From the NCBI RefSeq assembly GCF_030272895.1, contig NZ_JALRNF010000028.1, forward strand, positions 19,029 to 83,028: a DNA stretch of 64,000 nt, written 5' to 3'. The position numbers and the translations under genes were made by a program. Shown here piece after piece: positions 1 to 8,136 of this stretch. The stretch comes from Pseudomonas sp. BGr12 (GTDB taxonomy: Bacteria > Pseudomonadota > Gammaproteobacteria > Pseudomonadales > Pseudomonadaceae). Positions within the stretch are counted from its first letter, which is position 1. Each line of letters begins with the position of its first letter. The notes beneath the pieces are model-generated. The model did no database searches, was not told where the DNA came from, and was given only the letters and a program-made list of their open reading frames with translations.

Positions 1-1
1 C

Positions 2-352
2 ATGACCTCCGACCCGGAGAACCGTGTGCCGCACCTGGCCTTCCAGCCCGACTCGCTGTCGGCGCACCCGATCCTGCCGATCGAAGCGTGCGAAAGTGCC
101 TACTACCTGCGCATCCAGGCCAAGGATCACCCGGGCGTGTTGGCCCAGGTAGCCAGCATCCTGTCGGAGCGTGGCATCAACATCGAGTCGATCATGCAGA
201 AGGAAGTCGAGGAACAGGACGGCCTGGTGCCAATGATCCTGCTCACCCACCGTGTGCTCGAGCAACGCATGAACGACGCCATCACCGCCCTGGAAGCCTT
301 GCAGGACGTGATTGGCAGCGTGGTGCGTATCCGCGTCGAACAACTGAACTGA
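2..352 (+). CDS. hom: homoserine dehydrogenase, C-terminal part (partial)
   Basis: Only the last ~117 codons are present; the gene enters from the left edge and position 2 is simply an in-frame codon. Homoserine dehydrogenase reduces aspartate semialdehyde to homoserine with NAD(P)H in the threonine/methionine branch of the aspartate pathway. What is visible is the regulatory C-terminal ACT domain, starting near the motif AYYLRIQAKDHPGVLAQVAS and ending in VVRIRVEQLN. ACT domains of this enzyme usually bind threonine for feedback inhibition. Threonine synthase follows after 27 bases in the same direction, so the two are almost surely one operon. The catalytic domain lies outside the window and cannot be judged. 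Confidence 0.93.
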   Translation: MTSDPENRVPHLAFQPDSLSAHPILPIEACESAYYLRIQAKDHPGVLAQVASILSERGINIESIMQKEVEEQDGLVPMILLTHRVLEQRMNDAITALEALQDVIGSVVRIRVEQLN

Positions 353-379
353 GCAGTCTTTGCGTTAGAGGAATAGGTC

Positions 380-1789
380 ATGCGTTACATCAGTACCCGC
401 GGCCAGGCACCGGCCCTGAATTTCGAAGACGTCCTGCTGGCGGGCCTCGCCAGCGACGGCGGCCTGTACGTGCCGGAGAACCTGCCGCGTTTCACCCAGG
501 AAGAGATCGCTTCCTGGGCCGGCCTGCCGTACCACGAGCTGGCATTCCGGGTAATGCGCCCGTTCGTCACCGGCAGCATCGCCGATACCGACTTCAAGAA
601 GATCCTCGAAGAAACCTACGGTGAGTTCGCCCACGCCGCGGTCGCCCCGCTGCGTCAGCTGAACAGCAACGAATGGGTGCTGGAGCTGTTCCACGGCCCG
701 ACCCTGGCGTTCAAGGACTTCGCCCTGCAACTGCTCGGCCGCCTGCTCGACCATGTACTGGCCAAGCGTGGCGAGCGCGTGGTGATCATCGGCGCCACCA
801 GTGGCGATACCGGTTCCGCGGCCATCGAAGGCTGCCGCCGTTGCGACAACGTCGACATCTTCATCCTGCACCCGCACCAGCGCGTGTCGGAAGTCCAGCG
901 CCGGCAGATGACCACCATCTTCGGCGACAACATCCACAACATCGCCATCGAAGGCAACTTCGACGACTGCCAGGAAATGGTCAAGGCCAGCTTCGCCGAC
1001 CAGGGCTTCCTCAAGGGCACTCGCCTGGTGGCAGTGAACTCGATCAACTGGGCGCGGATCATGGCCCAGATCGTCTACTACTTCCATGCCGCCTTGCAGC
1101 TGGGTGGTCCGGCGCGTTCGGTGGCGTTCTCGGTGCCGACCGGCAACTTCGGCGACATCTTCGCCGGCTACCTGGCACGCAACATGGGCCTGCCGGTCAG
1201 CCAGCTGATCGTCGCCACCAACCGTAACGACATCCTGCACCGCTTCATGAGCGGCAACCAGTACGTCAAGGAAACCCTGCACGCCACCCTGTCGCCGTCG
1301 ATGGACATCATGGTCTCGTCGAACTTCGAGCGCCTGCTGTTCGACCTGCACGGTCGCAACGGCGCGGCCATCGCCGGGCTGATGGAGAACTTCAAGCAGG
1401 GTGGTGGTTTCAGCGTCGAACAGGACCGCTGGACCGAAGCCCGCAAGCTGTTCGACTCGCTGGCCGTCGATGACGCGCAAACCTGCGAGACCATCGCCGA
1501 AGTCTTCGCCCAGACCGGTGAAGTGCTCGACCCGCATACCGCGATTGGCGTCAAGGCCGCACGCGAATGCCGTCGCAGCCTGGACACCCCGATGGTGGTG
1601 CTGGGCACCGCGCACCCGGTCAAGTTCCCCGAGGCGGTGGAGAAGGCCGGTGTCGGCAAGGACCTGGAGCTGCCTGCGCACCTGAGCGACCTGTTCGCCC
1701 GGGAAGAGAAGTGCACCGTACTGGCCAATGACCTGAAAGCCGTCCAGGCCTTCGTCAGCCAGCATGGCAACCGCGGCAAGCCGCTCTGA
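380..1789 (+). CDS. thrC: threonine synthase
   Basis: Converts O-phosphohomoserine to threonine with pyridoxal phosphate, the last step of threonine synthesis, in the cytoplasm. The 469-residue protein has the N-terminal start of the family (MRYISTRGQAPALNFEDVLL). It has the PLP-lysine motif HGPTLAFKDFALQL with the lysine at about residue 112, and a glycine-rich phosphate loop GATSGDTGSAAIEG. Length fits the long gamma-proteobacterial type. It sits 27 bases behind hom, with a GA-rich ribosome site (TTAGAGGAATAG) before the ATG. A strong terminator follows 20 bases after the stop, so the operon ends here. Confidence 0.97.
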   Translation: MRYISTRGQAPALNFEDVLLAGLASDGGLYVPENLPRFTQEEIASWAGLPYHELAFRVMRPFVTGSIADTDFKKILEETYGEFAHAAVAPLRQLNSNEWVLELFHGPTLAFKDFALQLLGRLLDHVLAKRGERVVIIGATSGDTGSAAIEGCRRCDNVDIFILHPHQRVSEVQRRQMTTIFGDNIHNIAIEGNFDDCQEMVKASFADQGFLKGTRLVAVNSINWARIMAQIVYYFHAALQLGGPARSVAFSVPTGNFGDIFAGYLARNMGLPVSQLIVATNRNDILHRFMSGNQYVKETLHATLSPSMDIMVSSNFERLLFDLHGRNGAAIAGLMENFKQGGGFSVEQDRWTEARKLFDSLAVDDAQTCETIAEVFAQTGEVLDPHTAIGVKAARECRRSLDTPMVVLGTAHPVKFPEAVEKAGVGKDLELPAHLSDLFAREEKCTVLANDLKAVQAFVSQHGNRGKPL

Positions 1790-1808
1790 TCGAGCGCCAG
1801 GCCTGTGA

Positions 1809-1839
1809 CAAAGCCCGTCTCTGACGGGCTTTGTTTTTT
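1809..1839 (+). terminator. rho-independent terminator after thrC
   Basis: A perfect 11-bp stem (1809-1819 with 1823-1833, CAAAGCCCGTC / GACGGGCTTTG) has a 3-base loop and is followed at once by six T residues. This is a classical intrinsic terminator for the hom-thrC operon. Confidence 0.92.
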
Positions 1840-1896
1840 CTGCAGGTGCGGCGGGGCGACGACTCGACTTGTCCCGCGATCGCGATGTTGTGCTCA

Positions 1897-1920
1897 ATCG
1901 CGGGGCAAGCCCGCTCCTAC
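1897..1920 (+). repeat. REP element (single)
   Basis: Carries the core GCGGGGCAAGCCCGC flanked by ATC and TCCTAC, identical to the other Pseudomonas REP copies in the window. It lies in the 303-base gap between thrC and the EAL regulator. A degraded partner (TGTCCCGCGATCGCG, from about 1870) lies just upstream. The rest of that gap holds the thrC terminator and, after about 1980, the probable promoter region of the next gene; I could not assign clear -35/-10 boxes. Confidence 0.85.
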
Positions 1921-2092
1921 AGAGGTTGCAGGATCAAACCCGGCGAGCCCAGGTGATGGCGGCACTCAAGGCCGATTTCCTGGGGGCGTTGATAAAAGTA
2001 TCGGCAATCTTTAGGACTTTTCTGATAGGTGAGCGGCGCATTCTTGCCTACTCTGGCCCCCGTGTTGTCGAAGCTGCCCGGGGTAAGCGTTC

Positions 2093-3310
2093 ATGCATTC
2101 ATTGACTGTTCTGGTCCTTGAAGATCATCCCTTTCAACTGATGGCCCTGCATCAGATGCTCAATGCCAACGGGGTGTTCGATGTGCTCACGGCCGAGTCC
2201 GTCGAAGCCGCCTGCCAGACGCTGTCCCGACGTGGCCGGGTCGACATCGCCATTTGCGATCTGCAGATGGACGGCACCGATGGCTTGGCGCTGATCCGTC
2301 ACCTGGCAGACAACGACCTTGCCGCCGCGCTGATCATCCTCAGTGGCGCCGAGCCGTGCGTGATCGATAGCGTCGGTGAGCTGGCCCGGCAGTTGGGGCT
2401 GAACGTCCTGGGCTGCTTGCAGAAACCGGCCAACTCGCTGGTGCTTCTGCAACTGTTGCGACGTTATCTCGACGGTGAGGCCATCGAGCCCCGGTTGCCG
2501 CAGGAGCCACAGTATCCGCAGTTGCTGGCTCTCTCGGCGGCGCAACTGGCCGACTGCAAGGCACAGTGGGTGGTGCACTACCAGCCCAAGGTGTGTTTCG
2601 GCGGCAAGCTGGCCGGCGTCGAAGCCCTGGTGCGCTGGCAGCATCCCACCCTCGGCCTGCTGTCGCCGGCGCAGTTTTTCCCGGTGATCGAGCGCGCCAA
2701 CCTGTTCGATATCCTCAGCTGGCATGTGTTGGACCAGGCCCTGGCGCTCAGTGCGCAGCATCGCCTGGCCAAGGGGCGGGCGTTGCCTGTGGCCGTGAAT
2801 ATCGAGCCAAAATTGCTGGCCCGCAGCGATTTTCGCCAGCGTATTACCGCGGCGCTGGAGCGGCACAAGGTCCCGGCCAGCGACCTGACCCTGGAACTGG
2901 TCGAAACGCAAGGCAGCACCCTGGACAACCTGCAGCTCGAAGCACTGCTGCACTTGCGCATTCTGGGCTGCCAGCTGTCCATCGACGATTTCGGCCTGGG
3001 CGAGTCCAACCTGCAACGTTTGCTGGAACTGCCGTTCAGTGAGTTGAAACTGCCCAGCGAGTTCGTCCGTGGCATGGGCCAGGACGGCAAGAAGGCCGCC
3101 GTGGTGGCGGGCGCCTTGATCATGGCCCGGCGCATGAACCTGAAGGTGGTGGTCGAGGGCGTGGAGAGCGCCGATGATCTGCTGGCGCTCAAGGACCTGG
3201 GGCGGCCGGTGATGCAGGGCTACTTCATCGCCCGTCCCATGCCGGGGGCCGAGCTCTGCAGCTGGATCAGCGCGCGCACTGGCGCTGGCCTTGAGTCGTC
3301 CTGCAAGTAG
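2093..3310 (+). CDS. response regulator with C-terminal EAL domain (putative c-di-GMP phosphodiesterase)
   Basis: A 405-residue two-domain protein of the RocR/PvrR layout. The N-terminal receiver domain (about 1-125) starts LTVLVLEDHPFQLMAL, with the phospho-acceptor Asp at about residue 56 in AICDLQMDG. The EAL domain spans about 150-395. Its EAL motif is at residues 177-179 (VEALVRW). An Asn in VAVNIEP, a Glu in LELVET, the DD pair in IDDFG, the Lys in ELKLP, EGVE and MQGY are all present, so the metal- and substrate-binding set looks intact. The loop usually written DFGTGYSSL reads DFGLGESNL, and the usual KIDRSF is KLPSEF. It should hydrolyse c-di-GMP under control of an unlinked histidine kinase, but activity is inferred. 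It stands alone; no kinase is adjacent. Confidence 0.85.
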   Translation: MHSLTVLVLEDHPFQLMALHQMLNANGVFDVLTAESVEAACQTLSRRGRVDIAICDLQMDGTDGLALIRHLADNDLAAALIILSGAEPCVIDSVGELARQLGLNVLGCLQKPANSLVLLQLLRRYLDGEAIEPRLPQEPQYPQLLALSAAQLADCKAQWVVHYQPKVCFGGKLAGVEALVRWQHPTLGLLSPAQFFPVIERANLFDILSWHVLDQALALSAQHRLAKGRALPVAVNIEPKLLARSDFRQRITAALERHKVPASDLTLELVETQGSTLDNLQLEALLHLRILGCQLSIDDFGLGESNLQRLLELPFSELKLPSEFVRGMGQDGKKAAVVAGALIMARRMNLKVVVEGVESADDLLALKDLGRPVMQGYFIARPMPGAELCSWISARTGAGLESSCK

Positions 3311-3370
3311 AGAGACCGTGCACTGATGACGGAACCTTTAGCACTGCAGGCAATCAGATTCTATACGGGC

Positions 3371-3473
3371 AGTGGTGGGGTGTTTTGCTCCTGCACCCTT
3401 CGACTGTCACGAGCAGTCCTGCGGGACTTGTGTTGAACCCCGAGCGGCCTCCCCAACGTTCGGGGTTTTTTTT
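3371..3473 (+). ncRNA. candidate small RNA ending in a strong intrinsic terminator
   Basis: No protein is evident between 3311 and 3479. A sigma-S-like -10 (TTCTATACGGG, CTATAC at 3361-3366) has no good -35. About 100 bases follow that can fold into successive hairpins: GGGTG/CACCC at 3378-3398, and GACTG/CAGTC at 3402-3418 with an alternative pairing AGTCC/GGACT. The region ends in a terminator stem, AACCCCGA (3436-3443) with TCGGGGTT (3460-3467), and eight T residues. The terminator loop exposes a C-rich CCTCCCC, the kind of sequence that can pair with ribosome-binding sites. I do not recognise the RNA as a named family. It could instead be a 3' UTR and terminator of the EAL gene. Confidence 0.5.
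3436..3473 (+). terminator. rho-independent terminator
   Basis: AACCCCGA / TCGGGGTT stem with a 16-base loop, followed by an uninterrupted T run. It terminates rightward transcription, from the EAL gene or the candidate sRNA, just before the convergent gene that ends at 3480. Confidence 0.88.
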
Positions 3474-3479
3474 GCCTGC

Positions 3480-4352
3480 TCAAAGGCGTTCGCTGAAGAA
3501 CTGCCGGCTGTCCTGCAGGTACTGATCACGCAACTCCGGGTCGAGCCACAGGGCGTAGAGGTCCGCCAGGGTCTGGCGGCGCGAGGGTTGCAGCAATTGA
3601 TTGATATGCTTGACCGCCTCGCGCCCCAGGGGCGTGTCGGCGCAGCCCACGCGAATGAACTGGTAACGCGCGACCCCCTGGATGGGGTAGAACCGGTAAT
3701 CGCTGCTCGACCAGCCTTGCTGCTGGATCATGTAGCGGGCTTCGGGCCAGTAGCCGAGCAACAGTTGCAGGCGCCCCAGTTGCTGCATCTGCAGCAGGTT
3801 GGTCGCAGCGTCGTTGCCGTAGTGGCGGCTGAGGGTGTCATTGGGCAAGGTCTTGAGCAGGGCGTCCACCGGCGGGCTGTAACTGCGCTCGGCCACCACG
3901 CCCAGCTTGAGCGGGGTATTGGCCATCAGTGCCGGCAGGTCGACCTGCTGGTTCTTCAGGTAGGGCGCCACCAGGGCCTGATCCTGCTGGCGAATCACCA
4001 GGCCGCTGCTGAGCATGCCCAGGCTTGGCTGCGAGAAGTGTACGTAACGGGCCCGTTCAGGTGTCCACAGCAGGGTCGGGTCGCAGGTCAAACTGCCTTC
4101 CTGCAGCATCTGGATGCCCCGCGCGCGGTTGACGCGGATGATGCTGTGTTCGTACTCGGGCATGTTGTCGATCAACATCGGCAGCAAGTGATCGATCACG
4201 CCCTGGCCCTTGCTCGCGCCTTCGTAGATGGTCAGCGGCGGCAGATCACGCAACAACCAGAGCAATCGCTCCTTGGCCCAGGCGCCACCCGGCGCCAAGG
4301 CGCAGAGCAGGGCGGCCAGCAAGGGGCCGAGTCGTCGACTGCACTTGGTCAT
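3480..4352 (-). CDS. periplasmic solute-binding-like protein
   Basis: A 290-residue exported protein. A cleavable signal peptide is evident (basic MTKCSRRLG, hydrophobic LLAALLCALAPGG, cleavage after AWA). The mature part resembles bacterial extracellular solute-binding family 3 proteins, in particular the small TIGR02285-like group: two lobes are suggested by LRDLPPLTIYEGASKGQGVIDHLL near the start and VNRARGIQMLQEG. No permease or ATPase gene is adjacent, so it may be an orphan binding protein or a ligand sensor rather than part of a complete transporter. The ligand is not predictable from sequence. The downstream neighbour (CoA transferase) is on the same strand but upstream in transcription order, 45 bases away, so co-transcription is possible. 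Confidence 0.7.
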   Translation of the reverse strand: MTKCSRRLGPLLAALLCALAPGGAWAKERLLWLLRDLPPLTIYEGASKGQGVIDHLLPMLIDNMPEYEHSIIRVNRARGIQMLQEGSLTCDPTLLWTPERARYVHFSQPSLGMLSSGLVIRQQDQALVAPYLKNQQVDLPALMANTPLKLGVVAERSYSPPVDALLKTLPNDTLSRHYGNDAATNLLQMQQLGRLQLLLGYWPEARYMIQQQGWSSSDYRFYPIQGVARYQFIRVGCADTPLGREAVKHINQLLQPSRRQTLADLYALWLDPELRDQYLQDSRQFFSERL

Positions 4353-4397
4353 TCGCGAGTCTCCACCAGCGGGCCGGAACAGGTCAGGTGCGAGGCA

Positions 4398-5597
4398 TCA
4401 AACGGCGCCCTGCTCGCGCAGGCGGGCGATGCCCGGGGCGTCGTAGCCTAGTTCGCCGAGCAGGCGTTCGGTGTGCTCGCCCAGTTCCGGGCCGACCCAC
4501 TCGGTGGAGCCCGGCGTCTGCGACAGCTTGGGCACGATACCGGGCATCTTGAACGGCTTGCCGTCAGGCAGTTTGGCCTGGAGGAACATTTCCCGGGCCA
4601 GGAACTGCGGGTCGCTGAACATGTCCTCGGCACTGTAGATGCGGCTGGCCGGGACCTGGGCCTCGTTGAGCACCTGCATCAGTGCGTCCAGCGGTACGCT
4701 GGCGGCCCAGCGGTCGATGACCCCGTAGAGCTCGTCGCGGCGCAGGTCGCGACCATCGTTGCTGGCCAATTGCGGGTCTTCGGCCAGGTCCTGGCGCCCG
4801 ATGGCCTGCATGAAGCGCTTGAAGATCGCATCGCCATTGGCGCCGATCTGCACATGCTTGCCATCGGCGCTGGTGTGGATCGACGAGGGTGTGATGCCCG
4901 GCATGATGTTGCCGGTGCGCTCGCGGATGAAGCCGAACACGTCAAACTCCGGGACCATGCTTTCCATCATGGCGAAGATCGCCTCGTACAGGGCCACGTC
5001 CACCACCTGGCCTTCACCGCCATTGACCTCGCGATGACGCAAGGCCATCAGGGCGCCGATCACGCCCCAGAGCGCGGCGATGGAGTCGCCGATGGAAATC
5101 CCGGTACGCACCGGCGGGCGGTCTTCGAAGCCGGTGATGTAGCGCAGCCCGCCCATGGATTCACCGACGGCACCGAAGCCTGGCTGGTCTTTCATCGGGC
5201 CGGTCTGGCCGAAGCCGGATAGGCGCACCATGACCAGTTTCGGGTTCAGCGCGTGCAGGGTGTCCCAGCCCAGGCCGAGTTTTTCCAGCACGCCTGGGCG
5301 AAAATTCTCGATCAGGATGTCGGCATCGGCCAGCAGTTTCTTGAGGATCTCGATGCCTTCGGGATGCTTGAGGTTGAGGGTCAGCGACTGCTTGTTGCGC
5401 GCCTGGACGAACCACCACAGCGAGGTGCCTTCGTACAACTTGCGCCATTTGCGCAAGGGATCGCCGCCGTCGGGCGACTCGACCTTGATCACCTGGGCGC
5501 CGAACTCGGCGCAGATGCGAGAGGCGAAGGGGCCGGCGATCAGGGTGCCGAGTTCAACGACTTTAAGACCGGCAAGAGGTTTGCTTGGCGTAGGCAT
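4398..5597 (-). CDS. CaiB/BaiF family (class III) CoA transferase
   Basis: A 399-residue cytoplasmic enzyme that moves CoA between carboxylic acids through a covalent Asp-acyl intermediate. The start MPTPSKPLAGLKVVELGTLI is typical: family members open with LxGLKVxELxxxIAGPxxxxxLAxFGAxVIKVE, and the matching IAGPFASRICAEFGAQVIKVE follows here. Later motifs are NKQSLTLNLKHPEG, FRPGVLEKLG and the GISIGDSIAAL region that carries the catalytic Asp of the family. I chose the ATG at 5597 over an in-frame one 14 codons upstream because the family consensus starts there. Substrates cannot be read from the sequence; close relatives are annotated only as acyl-CoA transferases. No acyl-CoA dehydrogenase or ligase lies nearby to help. 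Confidence 0.85.
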   Translation of the reverse strand: MPTPSKPLAGLKVVELGTLIAGPFASRICAEFGAQVIKVESPDGGDPLRKWRKLYEGTSLWWFVQARNKQSLTLNLKHPEGIEILKKLLADADILIENFRPGVLEKLGLGWDTLHALNPKLVMVRLSGFGQTGPMKDQPGFGAVGESMGGLRYITGFEDRPPVRTGISIGDSIAALWGVIGALMALRHREVNGGEGQVVDVALYEAIFAMMESMVPEFDVFGFIRERTGNIMPGITPSSIHTSADGKHVQIGANGDAIFKRFMQAIGRQDLAEDPQLASNDGRDLRRDELYGVIDRWAASVPLDALMQVLNEAQVPASRIYSAEDMFSDPQFLAREMFLQAKLPDGKPFKMPGIVPKLSQTPGSTEWVGPELGEHTERLLGELGYDAPGIARLREQGAV

Positions 5598-5727
5598 GGT
5601 GCATCCGTGGCGGCGGGTCGGAATCTGGGTTTTTATCACAGGCGGGCGCGCTCAGATACTGTCGCGGGGCAAGGATTGCAGGGATCGGTTAGACTGGGCG
5701 ACTTTTTCTTGCCGCAAGAAGCCCGCC

Positions 5728-6270
5728 ATGGCCCAGCCTTCCACGACCTACAAATTTGAACTGAACCTCACCGACCTTGACCGCGGTGTGTACGAAAGCG
5801 TCAAGCAGACCATTGCCCGCCACCCTTCGGAAACCGAAGAGCGCATGGCCGTTCGTTTGCTGGCCTACGCCCTGTGGTACAACGAGCAGTTGTCGTTCGG
5901 GCGCGGTCTGTCGGATGTGGACGAAGCCGCCCTGTGGGAGAAGAGCCTGGATGACCGCATCCTGCACTGGATCGAAGTCGGCCAGCCCGATGCCGAGCGC
6001 CTGACCTGGTGCTCGCGCCGTACCGAGCGCACCAGCCTGCTGGCCTACGGCAGCCTGCGCGTGTGGCAGAACAAGGTGGTCGATGCGGTCAAGGGCCTGA
6101 AGAACCTCAATATCGCCGCCGTGCCCCAGGACGTGCTGGAAACCCTGGCCACCGACATGCCGCGCTCGATCAAGTGGGATGTGATGATCAGCGAAGGCAC
6201 GGTCTTCGTCACCGATGACCGTGGCCAGCACGAAGTCCAGCTCGAATGGCTGCTGGGCGAGCGCGGCTGA
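5728..6270 (+). CDS. yaeQ: YaeQ family protein
   Basis: A 180-residue cytoplasmic protein that matches YaeQ along its length (MAQPSTTYKFELNLTDLDRG, then HPSETEERMAVRLLAYALWY). YaeQ proteins have a PD-(D/E)XK nuclease-like fold, and E. coli YaeQ was reported to compensate for loss of the RfaH anti-terminator. The biochemical role remains unclear. The open frame extends far upstream, but the similarity begins at the ATG at 5728. It lies just upstream of recJ (51-base gap, same strand), consistent with a shared transcript. Confidence 0.88.
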   Translation: MAQPSTTYKFELNLTDLDRGVYESVKQTIARHPSETEERMAVRLLAYALWYNEQLSFGRGLSDVDEAALWEKSLDDRILHWIEVGQPDAERLTWCSRRTERTSLLAYGSLRVWQNKVVDAVKGLKNLNIAAVPQDVLETLATDMPRSIKWDVMISEGTVFVTDDRGQHEVQLEWLLGERG

Positions 6271-6321
6271 AGTCGCGCACCCCATCCCCTACACCTGATT
6301 CACGAGAAGCCCTGTCGCCCC

Positions 6322-8031
6322 ATGCGTATCGAACCACGCCCGCTGCCCTCGACCTTGCCCTTCCTCGGCGACCTGCCGCCCCTGCTGACCCGCCTGTATG
6401 CCGCCCGTGGCGTGCAGGCGCCAGAGGAGCTGGACAAGAGCCTGGCACGCCTGTTGCCGTTCCAGCAGCTCAAGGGTATCGACGCGGCGGTGGACCTGCT
6501 GGTCGAGGCCCTGGATCAGCGGCAGCGCATCCTGATCGTCGGTGACTTCGATGCCGACGGTGCCACCGCCAGTACCGTCGGTGTGCTGGGCCTGCGCCTG
6601 TTGGGCGCAGCCCATGTCGACTACCTGGTGCCCAATCGCTTCGAATATGGCTACGGCCTGACCCCGGAAATCGTCGAGGTTGCCCTACAACGCCAGCCAC
6701 AGTTGCTGGTGACCGTGGACAACGGCATCTCCAGTGTCGAGGGTGTGGCGGCGGCCAAGGCGGCCGGGCTCAAGGTGCTGGTCACCGACCACCACCTGCC
6801 GGGCAGCGAACTGCCGGCTGCCGATGCCATCGTCAACCCCAACCAGCCGGGCTGCGCATTCGCCAGCAAGGCCCTGGCCGGGGTAGGGGTGATGTTCTAC
6901 GTGTTGATGGCCTTGCGCGCCCGCCTGCGCAGCCTGGGCCATTACGACACCCGACCGCAGCCGAACATCGGCGAGCTGCTCGACCTGGTTGCCCTGGGCA
7001 GCGTGGCCGACGTGGTGCCGCTGGATGCCAACAACCGCATCCTGGTGCACCAGGGTCTTGAACGTATCCGTGCCGGGCGCGCCCGGCCGGGGCTCAAGGC
7101 GATCCTGGAAGTGGCCCGCCGCGACCACGGACGCATCACCTCCACTGACCTTGGCTTCATCCTCGGCCCGCGCCTGAATGCCGCCGGACGCCTGGACGAT
7201 ATGAGCCTGGGCATCGAATGCCTGCTCAGCGACGACCCGACCCTGGCCCGGGAAATGGCCGTGCAACTGGATGAACTGAACCAGGACCGCAAGTCCATCG
7301 AACAGGGCATGCAGCGCGAGGCCCTGGCCCAGCTCAAGGACCTGCCGCTGGAATCGATGCCGTTCGGCCTGTGCCTGTTCGAGCCCGACTGGCACCAGGG
7401 AGTAATCGGCATCCTCGCCTCGCGCCTCAAGGAGCGCTACCACCGTCCGACCATCGCCTTTGCCGATGCCGGTGAAGGCATGCTCAAGGGCTCGGCCCGT
7501 TCGGTGCCGGGTTTTCATATCCGTGACGCACTGGACGCCGTGGCCGCGCGCCACCCGCACCTGATCAGCAAGTTCGGCGGCCACGCCATGGCTGCCGGCT
7601 TGTCGTTGCCAGCGGACAACTTCCCGGCCTTTGCCCAGGCCTTCGACGAGGAAGTACGCCGGCAACTGCGCGAAGACGACCTGACCGGCCGACTGCTGTC
7701 CGATGGCACTCTGGCGGTGGAGGAGTTTCACCTGGAACTGGCGCGCGCCCTGCGCCATGCCGGTCCCTGGGGCCAGCACTTCCCCGAACCGCTGTTCCAC
7801 GGCGTGTTCCAACTGGTCGAGCAACGGGTGGTAGGGGAGCGGCACTTGAAGGTGGTGCTCAAGAGCGAATGCGGCTCGGTCAAGCTCGATGGCATCGCCT
7901 TCGGTATCGACCGCGAGGTCTGGCCCAACCCCACGGTGCGCTGGGTGGAGCTGGCCTACAAGCTCGACGTCAACGAGTTTCGCGGACAGGAAAGCGTGCA
8001 ACTGATGATCGCCCACATGGAGCCGCGCTGA
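6322..8031 (+). CDS. recJ: single-stranded-DNA-specific exonuclease RecJ
   Basis: 5'-3' ssDNA exonuclease of the DHH superfamily, used in RecF-pathway recombination, mismatch repair and base-excision repair. The 569-residue length is usual. Visible motifs are GDFDADGATAST (residues about 74-85, Asp metal ligands), the signature VTDHHLPG with DHH at about 156-158, GLRLN-type GPRLNAAGRLDD, and near the end of the catalytic core the DHHA1-type signature GGHAMAAGLSLP. The C-terminal OB-fold region is present (VKLDGIAFGIDREVWPN). Nothing suggests loss of function. It follows yaeQ in the same direction. Confidence 0.96.
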   Translation: MRIEPRPLPSTLPFLGDLPPLLTRLYAARGVQAPEELDKSLARLLPFQQLKGIDAAVDLLVEALDQRQRILIVGDFDADGATASTVGVLGLRLLGAAHVDYLVPNRFEYGYGLTPEIVEVALQRQPQLLVTVDNGISSVEGVAAAKAAGLKVLVTDHHLPGSELPAADAIVNPNQPGCAFASKALAGVGVMFYVLMALRARLRSLGHYDTRPQPNIGELLDLVALGSVADVVPLDANNRILVHQGLERIRAGRARPGLKAILEVARRDHGRITSTDLGFILGPRLNAAGRLDDMSLGIECLLSDDPTLAREMAVQLDELNQDRKSIEQGMQREALAQLKDLPLESMPFGLCLFEPDWHQGVIGILASRLKERYHRPTIAFADAGEGMLKGSARSVPGFHIRDALDAVAARHPHLISKFGGHAMAAGLSLPADNFPAFAQAFDEEVRRQLREDDLTGRLLSDGTLAVEEFHLELARALRHAGPWGQHFPEPLFHGVFQLVEQRVVGERHLKVVLKSECGSVKLDGIAFGIDREVWPNPTVRWVELAYKLDVNEFRGQESVQLMIAHMEPR

Positions 8032-8136
8032 AACTGCGGCGGGCAAAGTGGTCTAGGCTCTAAAGGACCGGCACCGGGCCAAGGGGAAGCATGAGCGTTC
8101 GGGTCGGCCTACCATTGGAGTCCCGGGAGGTCCCTC

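Noticed and set aside
365..1897. A 510-codon open frame on the minus strand opposite thrC, and many other long antisense frames (for example at 27797-30415 opposite prfB-lysS and 34829-37315 opposite ppc).
   Set aside because: High-GC codon bias makes long stop-free antisense frames; these have no family similarity, and the plus-strand genes are unmistakable.
3371..3473. Naming the candidate sRNA as RgsA or another known Pseudomonas sRNA.
   Set aside because: I recall RgsA lying in a different gene neighbourhood, and I cannot align the sequence from memory.
3372..4451. A 359-codon plus-strand frame opposite the solute-binding gene.
   Set aside because: It is a shadow of the minus-strand gene with its signal peptide, and it would run across the terminator at 3436-3473.
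5155..5727. N-terminal extension of yaeQ by about 190 codons.
   Set aside because: Similarity to the family begins at 5728, and the upstream part is antisense to the CoA transferase gene.
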